A stretch of 64,000 nucleotides of DNA from positions 339,903-403,902 of the forward strand of contig CAMPET010000015.1 of the NCBI GenBank assembly GCA_946803715.1, given 5' to 3'. The notes under the pieces are model-generated. The model was not told the DNA's origin, made no database searches, and was given only the letters and a program-made list of their open reading frames with translations. Both the position numbers and the translations under genes were made by a program. This stretch comes from Beroe ovata. Its lineage: Eukaryota; Ctenophora; Nuda; Beroida; Beroidae. Within the stretch, counting starts at the first letter, position 1, and each line of letters opens with the position of its first letter. This document shows positions 13,034-23,354 of the stretch, in pieces.

Positions 13034-13167
13034 TTGTCAGATTTTATCTGACCTCTGTTTCTCGCGCGCGGCGCGCGCGCCTTCATCGAAGGCCGATTTC
13101 TGTTTCGGCCTTCGATGAAGGCGCGCGCGCCGCGCGCGAGAAACAGAGGTCAGATAAAATCTGACAA
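13034..13167. mobile_element. Foldback element, perfect 63-bp arms, 9-bp target duplication
   Basis: The arms at 13034-13096 and 13105-13167 are perfect reverse complements, separated by 8 nt. The ends read TTGTCAGATTTTATCTGACC. The element is flanked on both sides by the identical 9-mer CCATGGCAC (13025-13033 and 13168-13176). Nine-base duplications are typical of Mutator-type (MULE) elements, so a foldback MULE-derived MITE is the best guess. Confidence 0.7.
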
Positions 13168-13281
13168 CCATGGCACTACATTGCAGTGCACAGGGCACTA
13201 GGTACATCAGTGCACTGACGTAGTGCCCTGACGCGTCGCTACGTGACAAGGTTCTTTGGCATCAGCGGTCTATTACTATAG

Positions 13282-13392
13282 TTGTCAGATGTTACCTGAC
13301 CTGTTTCTCGCGCGAGCGCGCCTTCATCGAAGGCCGATGAAGGCGCGCGCGCCGCGCGCGGGATCAAACTGAGGTCAGATAAAATCTGACAA
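13282..13392. mobile_element. Second copy of the foldback family, diverged
   Basis: It starts TTGTCAGATGTTACCTGACC and ends with GAGGTCAGATAAAATCTGACAA, the same termini as the element at 13034. The centre is shortened and the arms carry substitutions and indels. No 9-bp flanking duplication is visible. Confidence 0.6.
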
Positions 13393-13966
13393 GTCTATAT
13401 AGCATCGCCAGACAATCAGCGCCGCGCAATAGTATCACTAAAAATTAGTTAATTAGTAATACCGCCAGATAAAACCCCGGCAAGGAGGGTAGGGAGTAAT
13501 CCTACAAGCGTATCCTATCCCTTGGGGATGCATAAAGACGGTTAAAATGATCAACAGAAACTGAAAGTATTGATATATCGTCAAAGTTTAACAATTTTCT
13601 TTTAATAATAATATTATCACAATAAATAACGCAATGTCTGTATTTGGGTTTAACTTCGAATCAAATAAACTGCGATTTTTATGACTGCAATGCCGGAAAC
13701 CGCAAGAAAAGAGGAATTTTTCTCTCAAGTTGCAGGCAAAAATTTTCCTGTCAACTAAAGATCTTCTGTATAAACACCGGTTCTCACAGCAGAAATTTCT
13801 ACCACTATCAGTGAAATCCTACTATCAGTAAAGCCCTCCATATTTAATTAAGTTTAGTTCTCAAATAATCTTGTCCGCTTACAATTCATAACACCGACAC
13901 ATACACATATCAATATCATCAACGCTGGTAAAACATGTGAAAGGGTGGTGAATGCAAGATCTATCT

Positions 13967-16900
13967 TCAAGTCAGGGCTAAGTACAGCACTATGGAAAGA
14001 GTCAATAATGAGAAGGAAAGATGCTGTGCTGAGCTAGGTTTCAGGACATCGCGACCTTGTGACAGTTCCTCCACGTTGGATTTGTAGTCTGTGAAACTGC
14101 GGAGGTAGAGTTACAGAGAGGGAAGAGATACCAATACATCCCACTTCGAGTAATAAAGTCTCAAGATTCATCGCATTTTGTAAAATGATCAACTTCATAC
14201 GCACGTCGATATCACCACTCCCACGGTATAACGTCATCAGTGTATGACGTTATACCGAGGGAGTGGTAAAATCGACGTGCGTATTAACAAATTGAAACAA
14301 ATTGCCCTCTGTGCGATGAACGCGCGATTGGTTAAAACTGGTGAAAATGTCAACTCAAGGCTGGACGCTTATTAACAAAGACTGCTTCAACGCAAAGCTG
14401 CACTTTTCTCCACTAAGTCATTTGCTTTCCATGATTTATCGAAATATGCACAAGATGAATCAATTCTGATATTGCGAAACCCTATCCAGCGCCACACTCC
14501 CTTCAACCATACCTACTTGACACAGCGATTTCAATTTCCCCATGCTACTTCACAATATTCATTTATATCGTACTCTAAACTACAGATACTCGTACTCCGA
14601 ACTACAGCTGGTACTTGAAATTATCATTGCATGCTGTTCAGGCCGTGCATGTAGCACAGTTTAATAATGTGTATCGTGTGCCAAACTCACTGTTTGATCT
14701 GATCGTCGATATCGACAACAGGTCCAGGTCCCGGCACCTCTGGATTTTGTCGTTGCCCCGTGGAAGTGAACCTGCGAATGAAAGTGGTGGGGTTCAAATA
14801 GGGACACAGAGAGATGGGGTTCAAATAGAGTCACAAAGAGATGGGGTTCAAATAGGGAGGGAGAGGGGTGGGGTTCAAATAGGGAGGGAGAGGGGTGGGG
14901 TTCAAATAGGGACACAGAAGAGGAATGCTAGAAACATGGACACAGAGGTAAAATCGTCCAGAGTATATAATTAGTAATTACCCTTGTTTGATTCACGGAT
15001 ATCTATAAATTCCTCGCTACTCACTCGTACACGTTGAGTCTGTATTTTCCAACCGAGGATCTATTCCAACAGTTCACCTCCGACACCCCGCTGAGCACAT
15101 AGGTGCAGAGCCAACTGGCATCGAGAGTGTTCCGTGCTTTATCCACCGAGTAGGATAACTGGAAGAGTGATGTCAAGTGAGATCAGTGGTGTCAAGCGGA
15201 AGTAGTGTTGAGTTAGAGTGGTGTCAAGCGGAAGTAGTGTTGAGTTAGAGTGGTGTCAAGCGAAAGTAGCGTCAAGAAAACCATTGGAATGATTGGTTTC
15301 TGGTGTCAAAGAGCACTGGTGTCAAATATCTCAAGGAAATATCATACACTGGAGAACTGGTAGACAGCACTGGGAGACTGCTCGTTAGAGCCCTTCTGGA
15401 GTCCACTGCAGCTACTATAGAACTCCTCATCAACCCTTAGCTTGGACTTGATGTCGGATTTCAGACTCGAGATGGCGGCATCCCGTTCAGACGAGAATTT
15501 CCTCACCAACTCATTCATCTGGAGCTGTGGCGGTCACGGATTAGCAATGGACATGACAAAACTTCCTGCTTCAATTTGGGAGTGGACAAAGCACTATTCC
15601 TAGTTAGCGCGTCGCTAGACTCATTTAATCTATAATATAAAGGAAAGAGGCAGTTCAAGCCTGTCTGCGTTTATCTCAACCAAGGGGAGTTGAAACTCCG
15701 GGATTTTTTGCAAGGTGGTAGAAAAACCGATTCCGCTGTCGAACATCATTTCGGATTTTTGAATTAGGCCTTAGATTTTTTGTGATCGGCGTCTGAAGTT
15801 GGAAAAATTGCCCTCAAAAACATAACGGAGTTCATTTTCAACGTTGACTGCATAAGTGCGCCGTTGCTAAGCAACATTGGAATTGCACGTGCAAATTGAT
15901 TAGATAATGCGCGCGCGTCTCTATAATTGCCATTTCGTTGTCTCATTGTTTTGGAGCATTTAGATTTCGATAATCACTTCATCTATGTACAGATCCGCAA
16001 AATTCACTTCTTATTCAATGCTTAGTGTATCACGCCCCTTGGACGGGTTTTCTAGTTTTAAATAAAGAATAATTGAGATTGCGGAACAAACTAAACTCGA
16101 GATCGAATTACATCATTCTTTAATATAAATTCTCGGTAAAATATGGTCATACTTTACACGTTGTAATATATTAGTTGTGTTTTGCTTCCTCATGCAGCTA
16201 TGTACCCATATTGGAGGCTATACCTGATAGCTGGCCATGTGCTGGAGATATTCCCGGGCGAGTATGTGCCCCTTCAGACAGCCGGACACAATGTTCCGAC
16301 ACAGCTTTACACACGGATCAGAGAACTCCGTCGAGTCGTAACACTTGTTACACCCCCCGAACTTCACTGCGGAACAATGTGTTACGAGTTGTTGTTGTTG
16401 CTGGGGTAACTATATTTATAGTGGTGTTGTTGCATGGGGAAAAGCATGTGATAGCATGAACCCAAAGAAAGGTATAAAGTAGCATGAGAAGTAGTCTTGC
16501 ACACTTTGCAACACACATGTATAGCTGCTACACGCTTATATTATCATAGTAGCTGGGACTCAAAGACAAGATTGAAAGATTTGAAGGTGTGCTTCGCAGG
16601 AATGCTAATTTGGATGAAGGTTATGCGGCCCACATGTGGTATATTGCTGCTTCACTGTCCACAATACAACGTCAATTACAAGTGAACGCAAGGGACGTTA
16701 TTGCCTCACAGACACACACACACACAACTGAGGACAAACTTGGGGCGGTATTTTAGAATACACAGGGTGAAAAAGGACGGAAATCCACTGAAATCAAGCC
16801 ATGCTGTTCCTCTGTAAGACAAAACAAAGGGACAGAATTATCATATTCAAGCTGAACTCAGAGTAAGCAAAGAGTACAGTTCAGCATCTTCACTTGTGTA

Positions 16901-19900
16901 AGTGTATAACATCACGCGTTACATGTCACGCGTTACATGTCACGTGCTACATGTCACGCGTTAAATGTTACGTGTTACATGTCACGTGCTACATGTCACG
17001 CGTTAAATGTCACGCGCTACATATCACGCGTTACACACACATGTGGTGTTTAATAGTTCACGTGTAACTCACAGCTTGATTTCACTCACGTTTTTCAGAG
17101 GGATGTTTCGCCTCACGTACTGAGAGTGACACACAAGTTATGACTATAGTACAATTATAAAGAGGGTTAGCTGGGACGCGGCGATAACATGTGGCCACAC
17201 AAGTTATGACTATAGTACAATTATAAAGAGGGTTAGCTGGGACGCGGCGATAACATGTGGCCACTGTCCAGTTTATGATTACCACCTTTCGATATGGACT
17301 ATAACATTGTGGGAGTGTGCGAGATTTGTTTTTCCGAATACACGTGTGTCACCATCTAATCAAATCGATGGACCATAAGTAGTCATAGTATAATCGAGAC
17401 CATCAATTCAAGGTTCACCAATTTGCTTTTGACTATCATTTTCTCAAAGCATGATTTCGTAAATGTCTTCTAAAACTCGTTAATTATTTTTCTCATGAAA
17501 ATTTGTGACAGATTCACCGAAATCACATGAGAGGTGTCAATATTGGGACACCAGGACACAGTCTTACATGAACATCGATAGAAACATGGACTTGTGTATA
17601 GACACAGTCTAGAATCTGTGTGTACACAATATATCATACACATGGGTACAATAATCGTTATGCTTGTGCTTTATGATTCATAGCCACGTGATTTTCCGCT
17701 TTAAGCACAGATATCCCGACAGTTGTGAGAGAATATCAAAGTTACGTTTTTCAATGAAAGAGAGGCATACCTCGGATCTAGATTTACCGTTTATTTCCTT
17801 TAAGTAATTTTCGTTGACTGCATAAAATTAGTTGTTATTCAGATAGCGGAGTGGTGATTGACAATGAAATACATAAGTACGAAATATGCCCCGTGGTGGG
17901 AAACAGCAGTAACAATATATTGGCGGATAATATGCCGATTGCCGAATCACGAGAACTTGTAGATCCGTACACAGAAACCACAAGTGCTTCCGGCTAGTTA
18001 GGCGATAAATACCCATGTGTAATTAGGGGATAATTACCCATGTGTATGTGCATGATGTGTCACCCCAATCATTGGGGGAAGTGTGTACTTACATCCGCCG
18101 CGAACTGCCCCTATGTAGCACGATTCAGTCAGGTCTACAGCTTTGGACTGCGCAATGATCTGTGACATGATCTCGTATCCTCTCAGCATGACCAGGATAG
18201 CTGACAGATATCTGGGGGAGAGGGGGGAGTTCTCTTGACTCGGGGGAGAGGGGGGAGTTCTCTTGACTCGGGGGAAATAGTAGTCGTGTGGAGATGGGGG
18301 GTTAGGAGGAGGAAAAGTGGCGTTTTTTCTCAGATGTCCCTACACTCAGTCATGAAGGTCATTAAATTCAAAGAGCAATGGCTAAATGGATATTTAGATA
18401 CTAGATAGCTGGTTTTCTTACTGGTGTTCAGCGTTCTTGAGTGTTGTCAACTCGAAATACAATAAGTTCTGACATTCCTCAGATACAGAAGTCCCCAGAG
18501 CTTTCGTTATCGATCCTGGAGTATATATAGGATATGAAATGTTAATCTCGCGACTTTTTGTGGCTAACAAACAGTGACATCATGTGTCTCTATGTGGTGG
18601 TGTCTATCCAATTCAAATCACTGAATGTGTTCGACAAAACTCTCCGACCTAATATAGGCATATCATTTCAGTTCTACTGCCCATTATAGATGCCACAATG
18701 ACACGGGCACGGTTCGCCAGTCGCCACGTGTTTGCCGTATGGCAGGTGCACAGAAATTAGGACAACACCAGCGCACGCAATCGCATTTGTTTGTAATTTT
18801 AAATACGAGTTCCTGATTCTAACTGCGACTAGAGAGATTCCCTATATCATCCAAGTGTGATACTATCAACATGGTGTCAATCAACATGTGTTGTGGTGCC
18901 ATCTTACCTAGAGCCGCAGCGTTTTTGATGGTGTCAAGATCAATCGTAGTGAGAGTGTTGTCACCCGTTGCATAAGCTGAGAACTTGTAGTGGAAATCTA
19001 TCTTCTTCTCTTGTGATAAATCGGAGTTCTTGATTATATTGGTCAGGAGTGCTGAGGGGGCGAGGTGTTATGTGTTCAGGGTAGAGTGGTTAAGGCCCAC
19101 CGGGCCTGTGCGATATTACAGAGGGACAATTGAGAGCTACAACGATGATTAACATCGGTTAGTAGGAAACAGTGGCGAGGTTGATCTCTAAACTCTCTTT
19201 TGGAAGAGATATTCTTAACAAGGCAGAAAAGGAGGGGGTTATAGTATGCTGAGGTGATTGTGTGATTGGGCAAGAAGGGGGGGGGAATAGAAATGAGTGG
19301 TTAGAATGAGTGGTTAGAAAAGTAATACTCTGGCCATTCACCAATATTCGCGTGGAAGCTATCCTGAACTACGCTTGGATAAAAGTCGTACACAAGATCA
19401 CCCCACTATCCAAGTCAAAGTTTTGAGTTTATCCAAGTCAAAGTTTTGAGTTTCCAGTAATTTTCTACACTCCTTATTACCACGACTATCCTGTCCACTT
19501 CATGAAGAAGTGTTGGTTTGGACTCATGTCTTCCGTTATTAATATCATGAGACTTACCTACATGGCTACCTACATACCTATATTAGGAGCAATCATTGTC
19601 CGGTGCATTTCTTGCGACTACTCATAGACTGCAAGCAATAGCTACATCATCCTTGAAAATAACACGAATAGCTCCCTTGGTTTTACGTCAATACCCTCTC
19701 TTCCAGCAGAAATATAACCACTTAAAGCAAACCCTAGTAAGTAGCCAGCCAATCAACATGCTCCCTCCCACGTCTATAGTATATATGTGGCATATGTGTG
19801 GCATGAGTTACTCTTTGACCTTGCTTAAGAAACCTGTCCCCCTCAACACGTGACAGTGTCTACAATTGTGTTGCTGCGTTGTACTCGAACATCTTTCTTA

Positions 19901-22125
19901 TTCTCTGAGTTTTACCTTTGCTTTGACACGCTGTTCCTTTGAGTCACTGCGTAGTTCAGCTTCATCATTCACAACAAGCTGAACCGAGCTGATTTATCTT
20001 CAAACAACGCACCCCTATATCTTACTGCTCGTGTCTTTGAGATACAATGATAATTACATGCCCCACATCTTATCATATCAAGTTTTGTCATGTCTGTTCC
20101 CCATTCTTGACAGCACATGAATTTAATCAGATTATAAAAGTCATATGATGATTAAGTAAACCTGTGTTAATGACCTGCACCCCTTGGTTTAATGGTAATT
20201 ATCAAACTACAATGGTTTATCCCCCATACTCCTAGTTTACGCAACCATATAAACTGGGTGTTAAACGGGGCACTCACAATCACGCTATTTGATGTCTTCT
20301 AAATTCTAATGCGTTTTCCCTTAAGTGCTTCATTCTTCACTAAACCCATAATATTTTCTGTGAAGTTTTCCCAGATTTTGTAAGATATTTTGTGAAGTAT
20401 TTCGAAGTATTTGTGAAGTATTTCGTAACTATTAATTTAAACTGGAGTTATTTCCTGCCACCGAAGCTTTTCAGCCAGAAATTTGAAATTCCTTCTCATC
20501 TCATGAAGCTATATCTTTGAAGAATGGCAAACATCTCCTCCTCCTATGACAACATCAACTACAACCCCTCCGACCTCCCTGATAAGGTGTCAGAGAATGT
20601 GATGCTGGCGTGGACAGTCATATCAGCTATCATATCCCTCATCGGTAACTCAGTAGTTGTCATGGCAACAACAAGGGAGGGTGTAATCAGGCTCGATCAG
20701 AGGACTGTGATCCTCATCAAGAACATTGCCATTGCAGATATCGGCTTTTCCACGAGGATTCTCCTAACTGTCCAAGTGATGATCACCAAGACAGTGGCAT
20801 ACGGGGGCGTGATGTGTTTCACTACCCTGCTCATCGCACGATTCTGTGCCTGGTCAGACGCAGTGCTCATATGTGCTCTGAACATCAGCAAGTTGGGCAG
20901 TCTCCTCAGTCCACTCAATGCCCGGATGCGAAGCAGGAAGAGTGGGCACATCCTAGCTGCGGTAGTGTGGACAGCATCGGGAATATCTGTCCTCGTCCTG
21001 TGCTTCAGTCTGCTAAGTCTGAGCAGGACAATAGCGGAGACAGTCAAATTCTGTCCTGCTAGCCTCCACTGTTGCTACCAGCCACTGCCCCCCTTCCTTA
21101 AAAAGATGTCAACAGTCCTGTCCGTTGTGTGGGTGATAACACCCACTCTGTTTGTTGTCATGACAACCATAGGGCTCCTGTTCTATGTGTCCAGGATCAG
21201 TGGTCTGAACAGGCAGAGCGTCATTACCCTCCTTCTTGTATCTATCGTATTTTCAGGTTTGCTAGTCGCAATCAAACAGTTCCACATTCCCAAAACACAG
21301 CTTGAAATCTCTCTCTCTCTAATCACCCCTCTACTTGTTTCAGTATCGTATTTGCCCTTTGGGACATACCTCCTCATTCGACACTGGGTAACCCCAGCCA
21401 CCAAGTCCACAGCGGCGTTCACCACGTTCTACCGAGTGGCAGTATATGGGATATACGGGAATTACGCCGCCAACCCCTTCATATACTACGTGTCTATCCG
21501 CAGTTTCCGAGAGTATGTGAATAGAACGGTAGTGGAGAAGTATGAAACTGCAATGAAGAGTGTCAGGAATAGCAACCCAGAGCAGGAGCAACCGAGAAGT
21601 ACAAGTGTGGTGTTCCATAATCGCCGTGCAGGACTATAACAGTGTGTGTGTGTGTGTGAGTGTGTGTGTGTGTGTGTGTNCTTGTCATTGTCTATGTCGG
21701 TAAGGAACTGGTTCAGGACCATGAACATCCTGTTTTTGAGGACTTGTCTCGCTTTGGACAGTAACTTCTTTTCGACTGCCTTGTCACAGCAGCTGGCCTC
21801 ATTTAGAATGCATATATCATTGCCTGCAATGAGAGAGATAGGGTAGCGGTGGACACTCAATCTCATGTTCACATATTAATATCAATATTCAGTGTTTATA
21901 ATTAGTTGTTATATTCAGTGTTATAATTCGTGCTGATGGCAAATATTCCACCCAATTGCTCAATCTTCTTATAGTGTCTCTCTAATTACAGTCAACACAG
22001 AGAAGGGCCGACATAATTATCATGACGATGAGGGGTGGGGGCGGTCTACTTACTGGGCCCTGTTATCGAGATAGTTTCATCATCTAGTAAACTTCTGATC
22101 TTCTCGCATGTCTCACTGGTAACAA
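13967..22125 (-). CDS. Glypican (GPI-anchored heparan sulfate proteoglycan core), first exon not found
   Basis: Glypicans are cell-surface co-receptors for Wnt, Hedgehog and BMP/FGF signals. Exons: 22054-22125, 21681-21823, 19342-19405, 18908-19051, 18422-18515, 18093-18211, 16224-16366, 15350-15524, 15025-15158 (or 15136), 14691-14771, 14132-14217 and 13967-14088. Family landmarks appear in order: TCEKIRSLL then NDICILNEASCC (N-terminal Cys set); ESCYIGAV with CNKCYDS, PCVKLCRNIVSGCLKG (the central CRD signature); VNCWNRSSVGKYRLNV then GQRQNPEV (the conserved C-terminal CWNG/NNPEV region). The C-terminus ends in SFSLLTLSIVLYLALT directly before the stop, a typical GPI-attachment signal. Junctions are phase-compatible except at 15158/15350, where only the weaker acceptor at 15136 keeps frame. 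The signal-peptide exon lies upstream of 22125 and was not identified. The donor at 21681 abuts a single N. A GPCR gene lies inside the 19405-21681 intron on the other strand. Confidence 0.85.
14197..14284. repeat. Palindrome overlapping a glypican exon
   Basis: Arms 14197-14237 and 14244-14284 are reverse complements at 38 of 41 positions, with a 6-nt loop. The left arm overlaps the start of the proposed glypican exon 14132-14217, including its acceptor, so half of the hairpin may be coding. Confidence 0.65.
14785..14925. repeat. Minisatellite, about 27-30 bp unit, in glypican intron
   Basis: Five units are built on GGGGTTCAAATAGGGA followed by CACAGAGAGAT or GGGAGAGGGGT. Each unit keeps the same plus-strand frame and creates a spurious repetitive open frame (GVQIGTQRD type). 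It begins 14 nt upstream of the glypican acceptor at 14771, so it sits in the intron 5' to that exon. Confidence 0.65.
15172..15272. repeat. Short tandem array, about 33 bp unit, in glypican intron
   Basis: GTGGTGTCAAGCGGAAGTAG with a following TGTTGAGTTAGA is present in about two and a half copies. It fills the short intron between the 15025-15158 and 15350-15524 exons. Confidence 0.6.
15863..15875. promoter_or_regulatory. Perfect palindromic X-box-like site
   Basis: GTTGCTAAGCAAC is a perfect 13-bp palindrome that fits the RFX X-box form (two GTTGCT/AGCAAC half-sites). It lies inside a glypican intron and not at a ciliary promoter, so function is only a suggestion. Confidence 0.35.
16912..17035. 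repeat. 14-bp minisatellite rich in CACGTG and ACGCGT
   Basis: About eight units vary around TCACGCGTTACATG. Variation between units alternates ACGCGT and CACGTG cores. It lies in the large glypican intron 16366-18093. Confidence 0.65.
17130..17261. repeat. Perfect 66-bp tandem duplication
   Basis: A 66-bp unit beginning CACACAAGTTATGACTATAG occurs twice head to tail with no visible difference. As 66 is divisible by three it creates a repetitive but spurious minus-strand frame. It lies in a glypican intron. Confidence 0.75.
18213..18275. repeat. Tandem duplication, 28-bp purine-rich unit
   Basis: GGGGGAGAGGGGGGAGTTCT followed by CTTGACTC is repeated twice just upstream (minus sense) of the glypican exon 18093-18211. 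On the minus strand it forms the pyrimidine tract before that acceptor. Confidence 0.55.
20524..21639 (+). CDS. Rhodopsin-type GPCR, intronless, nested in glypican intron
   Basis: An uninterrupted 371-residue frame. Two N-glycosylation sequons (NISS, NPSD) appear before TM1; only the first is likely used because the second has Pro after Asn. TM1 carries GNSVV (family-A Asn), TM2 carries IAIAD (the conserved Asp), and TM7 ends NPFIYY (the NPxxY motif). At the cytoplasmic end of TM3, where most family-A receptors have DRY, this protein has SKLGSLL, so the ionic-lock Arg appears to be missing. Cys pairs near TM3 and the second extracellular loop (ARFCAW and LHCCYQ) could form the usual disulfide. 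The short tail is Ser/Thr-rich. Ligand and subfamily are not recognisable to me. It is transcribed opposite to the surrounding glypican gene, between exons 19342-19405 and 21681-21823. Confidence 0.85.
   Translation: MANISSSYDNINYNPSDLPDKVSENVMLAWTVISAIISLIGNSVVVMATTREGVIRLDQRTVILIKNIAIADIGFSTRILLTVQVMITKTVAYGGVMCFTTLLIARFCAWSDAVLICALNISKLGSLLSPLNARMRSRKSGHILAAVVWTASGISVLVLCFSLLSLSRTIAETVKFCPASLHCCYQPLPPFLKKMSTVLSVVWVITPTLFVVMTTIGLLFYVSRISGLNRQSVITLLLVSIVFSGLLVAIKQFHIPKTQLEISLSLITPLLVSVSYLPFGTYLLIRHWVTPATKSTAAFTTFYRVAVYGIYGNYAANPFIYYVSIRSFREYVNRTVVEKYETAMKSVRNSNPEQEQPRSTSVVFHNRRAGL
21640..21680. repeat. TG microsatellite ending in a single N
   Basis: (TG)n begins directly after the GPCR stop and runs to a single N at 21680. 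The glypican exon 21681-21823 starts on the other side, so its donor site is hidden by the join. Confidence 0.8.
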
Positions 22126-23354
22126 CTGAACACGCAAGGGGATGAGCTATTATTACTCAAGAACAGTTATCGAGTACATGAGGGAATGGACAGGGGAGTT
22201 ATCGATTATTGAGGGAATGAATTATTCAAATAACAACTTACATGATAAGTTTATCACGAATATCAAGGAGACAAGGTGAAGATGACCTCTATACATATCT
22301 TAGTCATGCCACCTGTTGGGGGAGAGAGATGCGGTGAGGAGCCATCTAGGGAGATGGGGAACTAGGGGGTTGGGGAAGAGGCGTGTTGGGTCAATGATTG
22401 TGGAGAGGGTATTGTGGGCGAGGGGCAGTCCATTAAGATCATTATTTTATTCATTGAATTATAAATGAGGGTACACAAAGAAATACAGAGTGAGAAAGTG
22501 GGTGCGATAATCTGCGAAATACATTAATGAAGATGAATCTGCCAGTGCAATGTGGACGGTGGGAATTTCCTGGCAGTGAAATGGAGCAACAACGATAAAC
22601 GAGTACCAGCCACTAGAAGTTGTAGATTATTATCAGATTTATAATAGTGATTTGTAATAGACAGACACAGACACAGACACACACTCACACAGACAAACAC
22701 AGAAAAACACACACTCACACACAAACAAACACACACGCACACACTCACACACACACACACACAGACACACGCACTTATGCAATATGAAAGTAGGCAGAGA
22801 GACTGAACAAGGAAGAAGTTGTAGAAGTGTGATAAAGGAGGGGGAATTATTTGATAAAGATCACGAATTATCCTGGTATTGATGATCTGCGAATATCACC
22901 TCCACCCTCCTCATTGCCCCTCTTTCATTCACGTGTATCATAACACACGTGTATTACACGCGACGAGGAAAGTTTGGAGTAATCTGGTTCTCAGGAAGGT
23001 AGGGCGACAGTTCTTGAATCGAAATTCATAGCGATATGGATGGTTTTTCGACGTGAATATAATATGGAGAATTTGAAACTGGAGAGAAGACTTATCTCTC
23101 GATATAATTCTGTTCAAAAATATAAGAATCGGGTGACCTCGACGATAGAACTGGAATTAGATCATTGGCAACAAGAATTAGTGGTGGCGTATAAATGGAG
23201 AGATACAAGATGAGCATGTAATAACTTGATCTAAATATTGATATCATATCTCGTTATAGTAAACGGAGATATGTTGCTGACAACTCCGTAAATTGTAATT
23301 TAGAATGCTGATTATCTATTGTGAGTGTGTGAGTGTGTGCCCACACCCGCGTCT
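22126..23354. other. Non-coding region upstream of the first identified glypican exon
   Basis: No exon with a signal peptide could be found here, although the first glypican exon must lie somewhere to the right of 22125. A CA-rich low-complexity block occupies about 22659-22775. Confidence 0.5.
22659..22775. repeat. CA-rich low-complexity tract
   Basis: Mixed ACAGAC, ACACTC and ACAAAC units; a compound CA microsatellite that produces Cys/Val-only open frames on the minus strand. Confidence 0.75.

Larger units (their letters stand above)
12008..13509. mobile_element. Compound element bounded by about 42-bp imperfect inverted ends
   Basis: The left end (12008-12049) reads GCTTGTAGGATTTCACCCTA and continues to ACTTTAT. 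The right end (13469-13509), read as reverse complement, starts GCTTGTAGGATTACTCCCTA and continues to GTTTTAT. Between them lie nested inverted repeats (12496-12889, 13034-13167, 13282-13392) and stretches of repeated AGGGCACT near 12605-12735 and 13010-13225. No transposase is encoded. I read it as a non-autonomous element that has received further insertions. No clear target duplication was found for the outer ends. Confidence 0.45.

Noticed and set aside
14615-14974. Repetitive plus-strand frame GVQIGTQRD
   Set aside because: It is a minisatellite in a glypican intron, and the glypican exon 14691-14771 uses the other strand.
16899-17040. Possible CRISPR-like array
   Set aside because: Units are contiguous 14-bp repeats with no spacers, in a eukaryotic intron.
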